DNA of 64,000 bases. Origin: Paenibacillus montaniterrae. GTDB lineage: Bacteria; Bacillota; Bacilli; Paenibacillales; Paenibacillaceae. The position numbers and the translations under genes are program-made. The stretch is taken from NCBI RefSeq assembly GCF_018403185.1, contig NZ_BOSE01000006.1:186001-250000 (forward strand), read 5' to 3'. Below are positions 25,073 through 33,906 of this stretch, one piece after another; position 1 is the stretch's first letter; every line of letters starts with the position of its first letter. The notes under the pieces were generated by a model. It was not told where the DNA came from and did no database searches. It saw only the letters and a list, made by a program, of their open reading frames with translations.

Positions 25073-25139
25073 ATGGTACATGACCTCAATTTCATTAGAT
25101 GACAATCCATAAACATTCACAATCTACAATACGCCAAAT

Positions 25140-25319
25140 ATGTATAGAGGTTACGAAATCATTTCAATCACTTATCTTTATTGCTATGAGTTCATTTTTT
25201 CAGAAAGACCTGAAGATATATTTTTCTTGAAAAAGTGCCAAAAGAAAAGGATAATGGTGGAAAATACAAAATTAGTAGGAAAGAAGATATACCTTCCTAA
25301 AGCCTCAGAACTATTATAG
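25140..25319 (+). CDS. Doubtful 59-residue ORF upstream of the zinc-ribbon gene
   Basis: An open frame starts at ATG 25140 with MYRGYEIISI and ends in the TAG at 25317-25319. No ribosome site precedes it, and composition is what AT-rich spacer gives by chance. An internal ATG at 25254 with weak AAAGG would give 21 residues. It is listed only because its stop falls exactly where a partial copy of the 187-bp element begins, as at the two larger arrays. It may be the remnant of a gene end. Confidence 0.2.
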   Translation: MYRGYEIISITYLYCYEFIFSERPEDIFFLKKCQKKRIMVENTKLVGKKIYLPKASELL

Positions 25320-25350
25320 AGGATGTTCAACAAGTCCGACTTTGATCAGA
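25318..25350 (+). repeat. Solitary partial copy of the 187-bp element
   Basis: AGAGGATGTTCAACAAGTCC, then GACTTTGAT, matches the first about 30 nt of the 187-bp element read on the minus strand of arrays 1 and 2 (AGAGGAAGTTCAAAAATCC, then GACTTTGATGACG). It is on the opposite strand to the arrays, and no further part of the element follows. Confidence 0.55.
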
Positions 25351-25404
25351 GCAGGACGTTGAAGAGCAATCGAACTAAATCGCAAATGAACAGGAGGTCC
25401 TAAT

Positions 25405-26433
25405 ATGAATACGATCATTTGCCAAAAATGCGGGCATTCGAACAATAACAGTAACAATTATTGCGGAAAATGCGCAGCACCGTTGCAGCGCACTCAAAAA
25501 GTTCCACCGCCACCTCCGCAAGCAGCACAAGCGTCTCAGCCGCCTTGGCCACCGCAGCAAGCACAAGCGTCTCAGCCGCCTTGGCCGCCGCAGCAAGCTC
25601 AAGCGTCTCAGCCGCCTTGGCCGCCGCAGCAAGCTCAAGCGTCTCAGCCGCCTTGGCCGCCGCAGCAAGCTCAAGCGTCTCAGCCGTCTTGGCCGCCGCA
25701 GCAAGCGCAAGCGTCTCAGTCATCGCAGCAACCTTGGTCGCCGGAACCGCCGCAATTTACAGCGCTCTCCGGACCCCAATTCGCCAAGGTGAAAAAGCCT
25801 AACTTAATATGGAGAATTATAAAAATTGGGGTGCTGTCCGTCGTTGGTTTTTTCGTCCTTCTTATCGCCCTTGTTGTCATAATCATTATCTTCTCGTCAA
25901 ATAGTTCAACAACGACTAATAGCTCTACAAGCACCTCTCAAAGCACCAGCAGTGATGCCGCCTCCGAAGTTTCTGTTTCGCCTGAGGAGCTGAAGCAAAG
26001 GGTCGGCGAGCAAGATGCAATCGTCTGGGAAAATTTTATGAATATCGTGACCGCACATAATCAGTTAATGGATGGCATGGACAAATACTCGCGAGCAACG
26101 ATTAGCTCGCTGGATTTTTATAATCTTTGTAAAGAGGTTGAGGAACATCAAGCGAAAATGTCCCTCTATTCGCCGCCCGATACACCTGATATCGCAACAG
26201 AATACATAAGCTCAATCCAGGATATGGCGCTGTACTCACAAATTACTGCACAAAATCTAATGAAATATTTAGATAGCGAAGCAACAAGCGATCTGGCTGA
26301 GATTAGTGAGTCAATAGAAAAAGTGAAAGCTTCTATTGACATTATTTCTAACAATCGCACAAAGGTATTAAGTGATGCCGGGTTTACGAAAGAAGAAATT
26401 GTAGAAATCGCCAATCAAATTGAATTGCCGTAA
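25405..26433 (+). CDS. Zinc-ribbon, Pro/Gln-repeat, single-span membrane protein
   Basis: 342 residues. The N-terminal zinc ribbon has Cys pairs CQKC (6-9) and CGKC (20-23). A Pro-rich region follows with five 12-residue repeats of QASQPPWPPQQA type (about 42-108). A single membrane span, IGVLSVVGFFVLLIALVVII, lies at about 141-161. A Ser/Thr-rich linker and a helical extracellular C-terminal domain of about 150 residues complete it. The layout (cytoplasmic ribbon, span, outer domain) is common for Gram-positive membrane sensors of unknown role. The GGAGG ribosome site is good. I do not recognise the outer domain. Confidence 0.8.
   Translation: MNTIICQKCGHSNNNSNNYCGKCAAPLQRTQKVPPPPPQAAQASQPPWPPQQAQASQPPWPPQQAQASQPPWPPQQAQASQPPWPPQQAQASQPSWPPQQAQASQSSQQPWSPEPPQFTALSGPQFAKVKKPNLIWRIIKIGVLSVVGFFVLLIALVVIIIIFSSNSSTTTNSSTSTSQSTSSDAASEVSVSPEELKQRVGEQDAIVWENFMNIVTAHNQLMDGMDKYSRATISSLDFYNLCKEVEEHQAKMSLYSPPDTPDIATEYISSIQDMALYSQITAQNLMKYLDSEATSDLAEISESIEKVKASIDIISNNRTKVLSDAGFTKEEIVEIANQIELP
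25528..25719 (+). repeat. 36-bp in-frame tandem repeat (five copies plus a partial)
   Basis: Units of 36 bp start at 25528, 25564, 25600, 25636 and 25672, with a truncated unit at 25708. They begin CAAGCGTCTCAGCCG and encode QASQPPWPPQQA. Near identity at third positions points to recent expansion. The same stretch is open in the other frames, which creates false ORFs on both strands. Confidence 0.95.
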
Positions 26434-26519
26434 ACGAAGCATGGATATACCGCCCAATATTTGTAAATGCTATTGCATGAAGCTCAATATTACGCATTTC
26501 ATTTAGGGAGGCAGTTTGT

Positions 26520-27293
26520 GTGGGAAAATTTGAAGGAAAAGTTGTGATCATTACAGGAGCGGCTGGCGGGATCGGTCAAGTAACCGCGAAAAAGCTCGCT
26601 GAGCAGGGAGCGAAGCTTGCACTGGTTGATTTGAAGCTCGAAGCGGTTCAACAGGTCATGGCAGAGCTTGGGCTTAATGACTCCAATGCTATTGCCCTGC
26701 AGGCAAATGTCGCGAAGGAAGAAGAAGTAAAGGCTTATGTTGATGCTACGGTTGCAAAGTTCGGTCGCATCGACGGCTTTTTCAACAACGCCGGCATTGA
26801 AGGCATTACGGCAAATGTGGAGGACTATCCGACGGAAACATTTGAAATGGTGCTAAACGTTAACGTTAAGGGCGTATTTTTTGGCTTGAAGTATGTCGTG
26901 CCCGTTATGAAGAAGCAAGGCTATGGCAGCATCGTTAACACTTCTTCAGGAGCAGGCTTGATCGGCTCGCCAGGCTTTGTAGGCTATAACAGCTCCAAGC
27001 ATGCGGTTATCGGCATGACGCGAGTTGTCGCCCTTGAAACTGCTCCGCATGGCGTACGAGTTAATGCTGTCGCGCCTGGTGTCATTAACACGCGCATGAT
27101 GCGACAAATCGAGAAAAACACAGTGCCTGAGGATGCAGAAGGTGCAAAACAAGCCTTTAGTGCTGCTGTGCCGATGGGCAGATACGGTGAAGCGGAGGAA
27201 GTGGCGAATGTTGCCTTGTTCCTGCTGTCTGACGATGCGTCATACGTTACACAATCAATTTACACCGTTGATGGAGGACAAATGAATCAGTAG
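26520..27293 (+). CDS. Short-chain dehydrogenase/reductase (classical SDR)
   Basis: 257 residues from GTG 26520 (GGGAGG 8 nt upstream). All classical SDR motifs are present: cofactor loop TGAAGGIG (about 13-20), NNAG (about 90-93), catalytic Ser in NTSSGAG, YNSSK (Tyr and Lys), and the PG motif VAPGVINT. Asp 38 (ALVDLK) after the second strand suggests NAD over NADP. The substrate is unknown. It stands alone between unrelated genes and is followed by a good terminator. Unlike the SDR at 10.6 kb, its active site is complete. Confidence 0.9.
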   Translation: MGKFEGKVVIITGAAGGIGQVTAKKLAEQGAKLALVDLKLEAVQQVMAELGLNDSNAIALQANVAKEEEVKAYVDATVAKFGRIDGFFNNAGIEGITANVEDYPTETFEMVLNVNVKGVFFGLKYVVPVMKKQGYGSIVNTSSGAGLIGSPGFVGYNSSKHAVIGMTRVVALETAPHGVRVNAVAPGVINTRMMRQIEKNTVPEDAEGAKQAFSAAVPMGRYGEAEEVANVALFLLSDDASYVTQSIYTVDGGQMNQ

Positions 27294-27327
27294 TTGCCAT
27301 GCTCCCAACGTGCGCGACCCATACACG

Positions 27328-27366
27328 AAAGCGAGAAGCGCGTTATTGCCGCACTTCTCGCTTTTT
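27328..27366 (+). terminator. Terminator after the SDR gene
   Basis: AAAGCGAGAAG (27328-27338) pairs with CTTCTCGCTTT (27354-27364), followed by TT on the plus strand. Confidence 0.85.
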
Positions 27367-27420
27367 AGCTTCGTGTACTGCTTTTTAGCCTCGTGTACTG
27401 CTTTTCAGCTTCGCGTACTG
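27361..27420. repeat. Three tandem 20-bp repeats after the terminator
   Basis: CTTTTTAGCTTCGTGTACTG (27361-27380) is followed directly by two copies with one and two or three changes (27381-27400, 27401-27420). The first copy includes the right arm and T-run of the terminator. Confidence 0.85.
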
Positions 27421-27436
27421 CCGCTTGCTGCCGAGC

Positions 27437-29554
27437 TTACTTTGAGCCCCAAATCGCTTTATTGTTGGAACCAATTAGCGAGAACGTCATCACTTCATTG
27501 CGGCTAGCAAGCTCATTGCGCTGTTTAAAGAACACGCCTTTATACGTTACCCCGCCAATCACCATCGTGCAATGATAGGTGCCCGCAGTATGCGACCAAG
27601 TGCCCGAAACGCTGCCCGATATTGTTCCGTTCGAGTTAAGCGTTACGCTCTGGGTCGGCAGCATGCCAACCCCCGAGGTTGCAGCATCCAGTCCCATGTC
27701 GACAAACTGATATGTTCCCGCCATATCGCTCAAGCTATAGCCCGTAGGCGAGATGCTGCTGCCCAAAAATTCATAGACTGCGGTAACTGGCCATTTATCC
27801 GCATTTAAAAATTGCTGGTGCACGCGCACTTCATGCGCCTCTGTGCCATTATTAAAGCGCGTATGGTAAACCAAATATCTTGCGCCGTCCGTGTCGATTA
27901 ATGCGGAGTTGTGTCCGCCTGATTTATAGCCTAACGGCAGGCCAGACAAATTATAATTTCCAAAAAGCTTCACACCATGATTGCCCTGGTTGACTGAAGA
28001 CGATGAATAAACGGCTGAATTGCCGGCAGCGTCCGTATAAGGTCCATCAATGCTCGTCGAGCGGTAGACACGAATATGATAGCCGCCGTCTCTACCCAGC
28101 CAGCCATAGGATACATATAGATAGTAGTAGCCCGCTTCCCGATCGTAAACAATATAGGGAGCCTCGCCGGATTTGCCGAAGCCGCCAGCGATTTTTTTAC
28201 CGAAATAACGGTCGGTATTGCCGCTGTCAGAGCCTGGATAAATTGGTTTGCCGGTTGCACGGTCAATTTGCAAAATATAAATGCCGCCTGACCAGGAGCC
28301 ATAGCTCATCCACAGATTGCCTGCGCTGTCATACGATAGCTCTGGGTCGATGGCATTCGGAAACTGTGAATTGTTAAAGCCGCCGTTACTCGTAAACCAG
28401 CCGCTTCTTGTCCCGGACAATGTTCCGTTGTCGATCAGCTCCGGAATATTCGTATACTTGAACCACGTATCAACGGTTTTCGTCCCTAACGCCGAGCTTG
28501 TCGTAATCGGATTGCTTGCATTGGTGAAGCCTGAGTAAAGAATCGTATCGACATATTCGTAAGGCCCGTTGATCGATTTTGATACTGCAAATCCGATGGC
28601 AGAGCGAATATAGGTTGAGGACGTGCAGTAATACATCATATACGCGCCTGTAGAACCATCGGCCCATACGTATGATGCATTATAGATTGGCCCGGGCGCC
28701 CAAACGGAATGTCCGCCAGAGCTGTCCTGATCATTATAGCCTGCCCAGGCAAAGGATGGCGCTAACGCATTGACTAGCGATGTTCCGGTGCTTCTAGCAG
28801 CGTTGCCGGTTCCTCCAGCCTTGACCAGCTCCCACTTCTGCATGTCTCCGCCCCAGTATGCCCACTGCTGAACATTTGCACCGCTAGCCGTACTGCCATC
28901 CGCCACATCAAGCGCAGCAGTATATCCCGACGCTTTAGTAAGGAAGGCTACGGACCCATCAGCATTTTGCTGGATTCTAAAAAGCTGCATAGTGCCGCCC
29001 CAATAAGCCCACTGCTCAATGTTAGCTCCATTAGCGGAGGAGCCACTGTTGACATCAAGTGCGCTATTGTAGGAGGAATTAGCCGTTAAGATGTAATAAT
29101 CCCCGTTGCCATAATGACGAATTCTGAACTTTTGCGCATCCGATCCGTTATAGGTCCACTGCCGTATGTTCGTGCCGTCGCTGCTCGACCCGTTCTCAAC
29201 ATCAAGATATAAGCCGCTGTTTCTGTTCTTGATGTAGTAATAGCCTTCAAAGGTGGACGCTGCGTATAAGCTTGAGTTGGTGTAGCCCTGTGTTCCCAAA
29301 TACGACCAGTTTCTTAAATCGGTGCTGGATGCCTGTGCCAAATGAGAGCCGAAAATATAGTACCTGTTCGTTGAAGCGTCGTAGTATACAGATGGGTCGT
29401 GTACCGATACTCGTGTTGTATTTGCTGTCGATGATGAACTGGCTGCGCCGTAGGCACTGCTGCTGCCTACAAGTGCTGCCAGCATGGCAAAAATTACAAC
29501 CGCTGCAATAAGCTTTGTGCTCCATAGCTTTTGCTTATGAATATGCTGCATCAT
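27437..29554 (-). CDS. Secreted GH43 endo-arabinanase with inserted ricin-type lectin
   Basis: 705 residues with a signal peptide (about 1-37). The catalytic beta-propeller begins VHDPSVYYD (Asp 53, the base). It is interrupted at about residues 95-245 by a complete ricin-B type (CBM13) domain with three QW repeats (NIRQWTYNGSDAQKFRI, NIEQWAYWGG, NVQQWAYWGG). The propeller then resumes with SVWAPGPIYN, IDPELSYD (Asp near 403) and GEAPYIV (acid Glu near 463). A C-terminal beta-domain (about 600-705) is the usual one of extracellular arabinanases. It would cut alpha-1,5-arabinan outside the cell and feed the GH51 enzyme at 4.5 kb. Confidence 0.92.
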   Translation of the reverse strand: MMQHIHKQKLWSTKLIAAVVIFAMLAALVGSSSAYGAASSSSTANTTRVSVHDPSVYYDASTNRYYIFGSHLAQASSTDLRNWSYLGTQGYTNSSLYAASTFEGYYYIKNRNSGLYLDVENGSSSDGTNIRQWTYNGSDAQKFRIRHYGNGDYYILTANSSYNSALDVNSGSSANGANIEQWAYWGGTMQLFRIQQNADGSVAFLTKASGYTAALDVADGSTASGANVQQWAYWGGDMQKWELVKAGGTGNAARSTGTSLVNALAPSFAWAGYNDQDSSGGHSVWAPGPIYNASYVWADGSTGAYMMYYCTSSTYIRSAIGFAVSKSINGPYEYVDTILYSGFTNASNPITTSSALGTKTVDTWFKYTNIPELIDNGTLSGTRSGWFTSNGGFNNSQFPNAIDPELSYDSAGNLWMSYGSWSGGIYILQIDRATGKPIYPGSDSGNTDRYFGKKIAGGFGKSGEAPYIVYDREAGYYYLYVSYGWLGRDGGYHIRVYRSTSIDGPYTDAAGNSAVYSSSSVNQGNHGVKLFGNYNLSGLPLGYKSGGHNSALIDTDGARYLVYHTRFNNGTEAHEVRVHQQFLNADKWPVTAVYEFLGSSISPTGYSLSDMAGTYQFVDMGLDAATSGVGMLPTQSVTLNSNGTISGSVSGTWSHTAGTYHCTMVIGGVTYKGVFFKQRNELASRNEVMTFSLIGSNNKAIWGSK

Positions 29555-29591
29555 CTTTCAAATCTCCTTTCATTTCTCTTCCCAAAGAGTT

Positions 29592-29605
29592 TTGAAGCGC
29601 TTACA
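29592..29605 (-). promoter_or_regulatory. cre-like site upstream of the arabinanase gene
   Basis: Minus-strand TGTAAGCGCTTCAA matches 12 of 14 positions of the CcpA consensus TGWAANCGNTNWCA. It lies about 40 nt upstream of the start codon, so binding there would block expression when preferred sugars are present. The rest of the 419-nt gap 29555-29973 is AT-rich promoter sequence for two divergent genes, and I see no gene in it. Confidence 0.5.
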
Positions 29606-29973
29606 AATTAGTTTGGAAACCTCAAGCTCAGGCTAAAGTGAACTTGCCTCCCTTCTATTCATTATTTGCTCTCTTTAGAAACACTCACTCCTATTTGAGC
29701 CTATCTTAAACCGAAGCTTATGTCTAAGTAAGGGAATTATTGTCGAACAACTTTTAAAATTTAATATTTTTATTAACTTATTAATGTAAACATGACCTTT
29801 GTAACCATTGAATCTAAGCAAGCATTTGGCTTAATCGTTAGCTCTAGGTAGGCAACGTTGCAGACAGGAAGCAATTGTACATTTCTGCTCTATCTATTTG
29901 TTTATAAATATGTTAATTTTTAATATGTTAACAAATCATTTGTAATAACATTAAAATGAAAAGGGTGATGAGA

Positions 29974-31125
29974 ATGGCGAAATTAATAGAAGCTGCTCCT
30001 GAAGAGGTCGGACTGAATCCGGCCCGTGTCCAAGCGCTGCATGATTTTGTAGACCGAATGTATGAAACGAACGTAACACCTGCTCAAGTATATGCTGTCG
30101 CCAGAGCTGGCAGGCTGATTGCGCATCGTGCCGTAGGCAAGCTGAGTCCGCAGCAGCCGTCAGTTGAGTTAAGCACATCAGCTTTATTTCCACTCTGCTC
30201 CATTACAAAGGTGTACACAGCAGCAGCAATTATGATTTTAGTTGAACATGGGCTTGTCGGGCTTAATCGTCCGGTCTGCGATTATATCCCTGAATTTGCT
30301 CAAGGCGGCAAAGCTGATGTGCGCGTCCATCACTTGCTTACACATACTTCCGGCATTCGTGGGGATGATGTATATCATTATCGCAATACTTCGACTGATC
30401 CGCTTCCGCCATGCGAGCCGAACTCCAATCCAGAGCTCCACGAATTTATTTATTCGGCTTGCGGCGTGTCATTGGGGAATAAGCCAGGAGAGAAAATGGA
30501 ATATCTCGGTTACGGCTATGAGCTGTTAGGGGAAATCATCCGAAAAACGAGCGGCTTGTCCTATCCCGAGTTTATGCAAAAGCATCTGTTTGACCCGCTT
30601 GGCTTAAAGGATACCTATTACAATGTTCCTGCTGCAGAGCGCCACCGCATCGTACGCCGCGCACCAGAGGATGCATGTGCGGAATGGCTGGAAACAGATC
30701 AAGCTATCGACTCTGAGTCTGCTGGCGGCGGCCTGTATGCGACGGCCTATGATGTCGCGGTGTTTGCGCAAATGTTTCTGAACGGCGGCGAATATAACGG
30801 CAATCGAATTCTCAGCCCTGTGTCAGTCCGAGAAATGACGCGCAATCGCATTCCCGGCGTCCCTTCAGAATACCGTGATGAGTATTTTCCGGAGGCGTAT
30901 TGGGGGTTGGGCTGGAGTGTGAACGGCAACAAGCTCGACGGAGGCGACCTGTTCTCGCCAAAAGCATACTCTCATTGGGGCGCAGCAGGCGTTTTTGTAG
31001 CCGTCGATCCCGTCTATGATTTGGTATCGGTATATTTTACGGTGGAGAGAGATTTACAGAAGCCGTTCAAAAATATGTATACCGACCATTTCAATAATGT
31101 GCTGCTTTCATCCATTAATAAGTAG
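29974..31125 (+). CDS. Serine hydrolase, class C beta-lactamase-like (penicillin-binding fold)
   Basis: 383 residues from ATG 29974 (AAAGGGTGAT upstream). No signal peptide is seen. The SxxK nucleophile motif is SITK (about residues 72-75) before VYTAAAIMILVEHGLV. The Tyr motif is YGYE (about 170), and HWGAAG replaces the KTG triad. HHLLTHTSGI is the usual family sequence. Members include esterases, D-aminopeptidases and true beta-lactamases. Lack of a signal peptide argues for a cytoplasmic esterase or peptidase. A strong terminator follows. Confidence 0.85.
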   Translation: MAKLIEAAPEEVGLNPARVQALHDFVDRMYETNVTPAQVYAVARAGRLIAHRAVGKLSPQQPSVELSTSALFPLCSITKVYTAAAIMILVEHGLVGLNRPVCDYIPEFAQGGKADVRVHHLLTHTSGIRGDDVYHYRNTSTDPLPPCEPNSNPELHEFIYSACGVSLGNKPGEKMEYLGYGYELLGEIIRKTSGLSYPEFMQKHLFDPLGLKDTYYNVPAAERHRIVRRAPEDACAEWLETDQAIDSESAGGGLYATAYDVAVFAQMFLNGGEYNGNRILSPVSVREMTRNRIPGVPSEYRDEYFPEAYWGLGWSVNGNKLDGGDLFSPKAYSHWGAAGVFVAVDPVYDLVSVYFTVERDLQKPFKNMYTDHFNNVLLSSINK

Positions 31126-31158
31126 CTAGGCGAAAGCAGCAAAATAAACGGCATACGG

Positions 31159-31203
31159 AAAACATGGAGCTAAACGGCTACTCCCGTTTAGCTCCATGTT
31201 TTT
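31159..31203 (+). terminator. Terminator after the serine hydrolase gene
   Basis: AAAACATGGAGCTAAACGG (31159-31177) pairs with CCGTTTAGCTCCATGTTTTT (31184-31203) around a 6-nt loop. The 3' arm ends in a T-run. It is one of the strongest in the window. Beyond it, 31204-31399 shows no gene. Confidence 0.92.
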
Positions 31204-31399
31204 AGTTTGCACCGCTGATTTGTCAAGCTCATATCGCTCCAACACAGACTCTTTCCTGACCATGCGCCTTACAACCACCAGGGCATAACCATGTTCCGCT
31301 TAGAAGCTGCTCTTTATCGTATCCTGTGGCAACAGGCTAGAGTAACAAAACCTTCCAACATGTCGTCAATAATATAAATCTTAGAAAGGAGAAAAACGA

Positions 31400-31780
31400 A
31401 TGCCGAAAAAAGAACTATTGTTTCATTTATTCATTACAACGCCTTTTCTTACACTTTGCCAAGCAATCTACGCTGCAAACCAAGCCATAAACGCTCAAAA
31501 ACAAGAATATACATTGGGTTACGATTGGATTTTTCTATTTTTTATCTATCTGCTGCTGCTTATTCCTGTCAACACTATCTTAAGTTTCGCATTATTTGGA
31601 ATCAGTTCTTGGTTGAAGAAGTCGACCTTGAGCCTACTTGTATTTAATATCATCGGTTTAGTTGGTGTTGGCGTATTACTTCTTCTGAAAAATACTGATA
31701 CCGTCTACTTATATTCTTCATTCCTCGTGATCAGCGTCATATCCATACTGTTTTATAAGAAGAACCAAAAATCAACTTAG
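31400..31780 (+). CDS. Small four-span membrane protein of unknown function
   Basis: 126 residues with four hydrophobic segments at about 8-27, 44-69, 76-95 and 100-118, and a basic C-terminal end (YKKNQKST). GAAAGGAG lies 8 nt upstream. I recognise no family. It is separate from the serine hydrolase (terminator) and from the AAA operon (210-nt gap). Confidence 0.65.
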   Translation: MPKKELLFHLFITTPFLTLCQAIYAANQAINAQKQEYTLGYDWIFLFFIYLLLLIPVNTILSFALFGISSWLKKSTLSLLVFNIIGLVGVGVLLLLKNTDTVYLYSSFLVISVISILFYKKNQKST

Positions 31781-31876
31781 TGATCACCATTCCCCCCACT
31801 TCAGCAGCTCTACCATAACTCCCCGCACGCAGTTTATTTCGCCAAATTCTTTCAGATTTAAACAAGAATGATATAG

Positions 31877-31882
31877 TATAAT
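31877..31882 (+). promoter_or_regulatory. Candidate -10 element of the AAA operon promoter
   Basis: TATAAT preceded by TAG, about 109 nt upstream of the first operon start. No clear -35 is seen at 17 nt, so the assignment is weak. Confidence 0.35.
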
Positions 31883-31990
31883 CATAAGAAGCATGTCAAA
31901 TTTGCCCATATAATAAAGGGAATTTTTCCACTTTTGTCGAATAAAACTACTATGTTTTTAAAATCGCTACTATTTGGAGGAACATTTGAA

Positions 31991-33655
31991 ATGGATAGTT
32001 CAGCAAATCTAGCTTTTAAGGCACATATATCAAACCTGATGCGCGCCAGATTTTCTTTCATATATATTTCGACCTGGGAAGAAGAGCGTGCCCTCTCCCT
32101 TATTTCTACTGTCGCTACAACTGAAAGCCTTATTAAAACGCAGCGCAAAGTATTTACATGGAGCGTAACGAATGGCTTGGCTGAAATAGGCCAACGAGGC
32201 AGAGAGGATTGCAAGGCTCCTTTAAAATGCTTGGAATATATCGAAGCGTTTGATCAGCCTGCTATATTTATTTTGAAGGATTTCCATGTCTACTTTGGCG
32301 CTGGGGGTAAATCACCAGACCATCAGGTTATCCGAAAAATTCGTGATTTAATCCCCGTGCTCAAGCAAAGCCCTAACCCGAAAAATGTTGTCATTATAAG
32401 CCCAATTTTGCATTTGCCAATTGAGCTGCAGAAGCAGGTTACAATTGTCGATTTCGAGCTGCCATCATTCACTGAAATAAAAATATTGCTGGATGAAATG
32501 ATTTTTGCCAATCAGGCTAGTGGACGCATTACGTTCGATCTGCTTCCAGAAGATGAGGAAAGATTAGCTAAAGCAGCGCTCGGCCTTACTCTGCATGAAG
32601 CCGAAAATGCGTTTGCCCGAGCAATGGTCGAGGATGGGAAATTAAGTAAACAAGACGTTGATATTATTTTAGAAGAAAAGCGCCAAATCATTAAAAAGTC
32701 GGAAATTCTTGAATTTGTTAAAACTGATCTGAAAATAGAGGATGTTGGCGGTTTGGAAAACCTGAAGCGCTGGCTGCAAAAGCGCAACAAATCATGGCTG
32801 GATTCCGCTGCGGTCTATGGCTTGCCTGCACCGAAAGGCGTTCTCATTACTGGTGTGCCAGGCTGTGGTAAAAGCTTGATTGCGAAGGCAGTAAGTGCAA
32901 TGTGGCATTTGCCGCTATTGCGTCTGGATTTGGGTAAAATTTTTAGCGGTATTGTTGGCAGTAGTGAGGAAAACATGCGCAAGGCGATTCAAACAGTCGA
33001 GGCAATTTCCCCTTCAATTTTATGGATTGACGAAATCGAAAAAGGATTCAGCGGCATGTCGAGTGCTGGCGACAGCGGCACATCGAGTCGCATATTCGGT
33101 ACGTTCCTGACATGGATGCAGGAGAAAACCAAGCCGGTATTTGTTATTGCAACAGCAAACAACATTCATTCCCTGCCAGCAGAGCTGCTGCGCAAAGGCC
33201 GCTTTGATGAAATCTTTTTTGTTGATTTGCCGACAAAAAAAGAACGCAAAGATATTTTCCGCCTACATATAAATAAACGACTAAAGAATCCACAGGTAAT
33301 CGGTGATTTTAATTTGACTGAAGATGTGCTGGAGCTGCTTGCTCAAGCTACCGAAGGCTATGTTGGAGCTGAAATCGAGCAAGCTGTAATTACAGCATTA
33401 TTTGAGGCTTTCTCTGAGGATCGCGCCATTAAGCTGGACGATTTCCAGAAAGCATTTGCAGCCACTGTTCCACTCTCGATTACACAGGCTGAGCAAATAC
33501 ATGCTATTCGTGAATGGGCTAATGTACGGGCAGTAGCGGCTACCCCTCATGAAGACCGTGTTGAATATAAAAGCGAGGTTCCTGGCTGGCAGCCTCCTGA
33601 GCCGGCAATTGAAGATATTCATGCTTCTCGTGGCGGCAGAGCGATTGATTTTTAA
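31991..33655 (+). CDS. Ycf46-like AAA+ ATPase
   Basis: 554 residues from ATG 31991 (GGAGG 10 nt upstream); an in-frame ATG at 31934 lacks a ribosome site. The N-terminal 230 residues are a degenerate P-loop-like domain (FSFIYISTWEEERAL; AIFILKDFHVYF; NVVIISPILHLP) as in chloroplast and cyanobacterial Ycf46. The C-terminal classical AAA module has Walker A GVPGCGKS (about 288-295), Walker B ILWIDEIEK (about 343), sensor VIATANN and the arginine-finger region LLRKGRFDE. No membrane span or protease domain follows. It heads a tight five-gene operon and probably remodels or loads a partner protein (inference). Confidence 0.88.
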   Translation: MDSSANLAFKAHISNLMRARFSFIYISTWEEERALSLISTVATTESLIKTQRKVFTWSVTNGLAEIGQRGREDCKAPLKCLEYIEAFDQPAIFILKDFHVYFGAGGKSPDHQVIRKIRDLIPVLKQSPNPKNVVIISPILHLPIELQKQVTIVDFELPSFTEIKILLDEMIFANQASGRITFDLLPEDEERLAKAALGLTLHEAENAFARAMVEDGKLSKQDVDIILEEKRQIIKKSEILEFVKTDLKIEDVGGLENLKRWLQKRNKSWLDSAAVYGLPAPKGVLITGVPGCGKSLIAKAVSAMWHLPLLRLDLGKIFSGIVGSSEENMRKAIQTVEAISPSILWIDEIEKGFSGMSSAGDSGTSSRIFGTFLTWMQEKTKPVFVIATANNIHSLPAELLRKGRFDEIFFVDLPTKKERKDIFRLHINKRLKNPQVIGDFNLTEDVLELLAQATEGYVGAEIEQAVITALFEAFSEDRAIKLDDFQKAFAATVPLSITQAEQIHAIREWANVRAVAATPHEDRVEYKSEVPGWQPPEPAIEDIHASRGGRAIDF

Positions 33656-33676
33656 CAAAAAGGCAAGGTGATAATT

Positions 33677-33892
33677 ATGTCAAAGAAACAAATTCGCGTA
33701 CAAATCTTTGCTGATGGACAAATAAAAGCTGACGTAATCGGCGTAAAAGGAAAAGCATGCATGGACTATATCGATATTTTGGAGCAGCTGCTGGATGCCG
33801 AAACGGTAGATTCTGAATATACCGCAGAATACTATGAAACAGAGCTAGTCGATTTGCGCCAGCAGCAGAAGAATATGAATAACAATTATTAA
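33677..33892 (+). CDS. DUF2997 small protein
   Basis: 71 residues from ATG 33677 (AAGGTGAT 4 nt upstream; an in-frame GTG at 33668 lies inside this site). The pattern KKQIRVQIFADGQIKADVIG, KGKACMDYID and LEQLL matches the DUF2997 family, small proteins that sit next to ycf35 in cyanobacteria. One conserved Cys (KACMDY) is present. The function is unknown. It lies 21 nt after the AAA gene and 14 nt before the next. Confidence 0.8.
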   Translation: MSKKQIRVQIFADGQIKADVIGVKGKACMDYIDILEQLLDAETVDSEYTAEYYETELVDLRQQQKNMNNNY

Positions 33893-33906
33893 AAGGAGGA
33901 AGCTTG

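Noticed and set aside
25375..25802. Long ORFs on both strands over the 36-bp repeat (102-113 residues)
   Set aside because: A 36-bp repeat without stops is open in every frame; the zinc-ribbon frame has the ribosome site, the Cys motifs and the membrane span.
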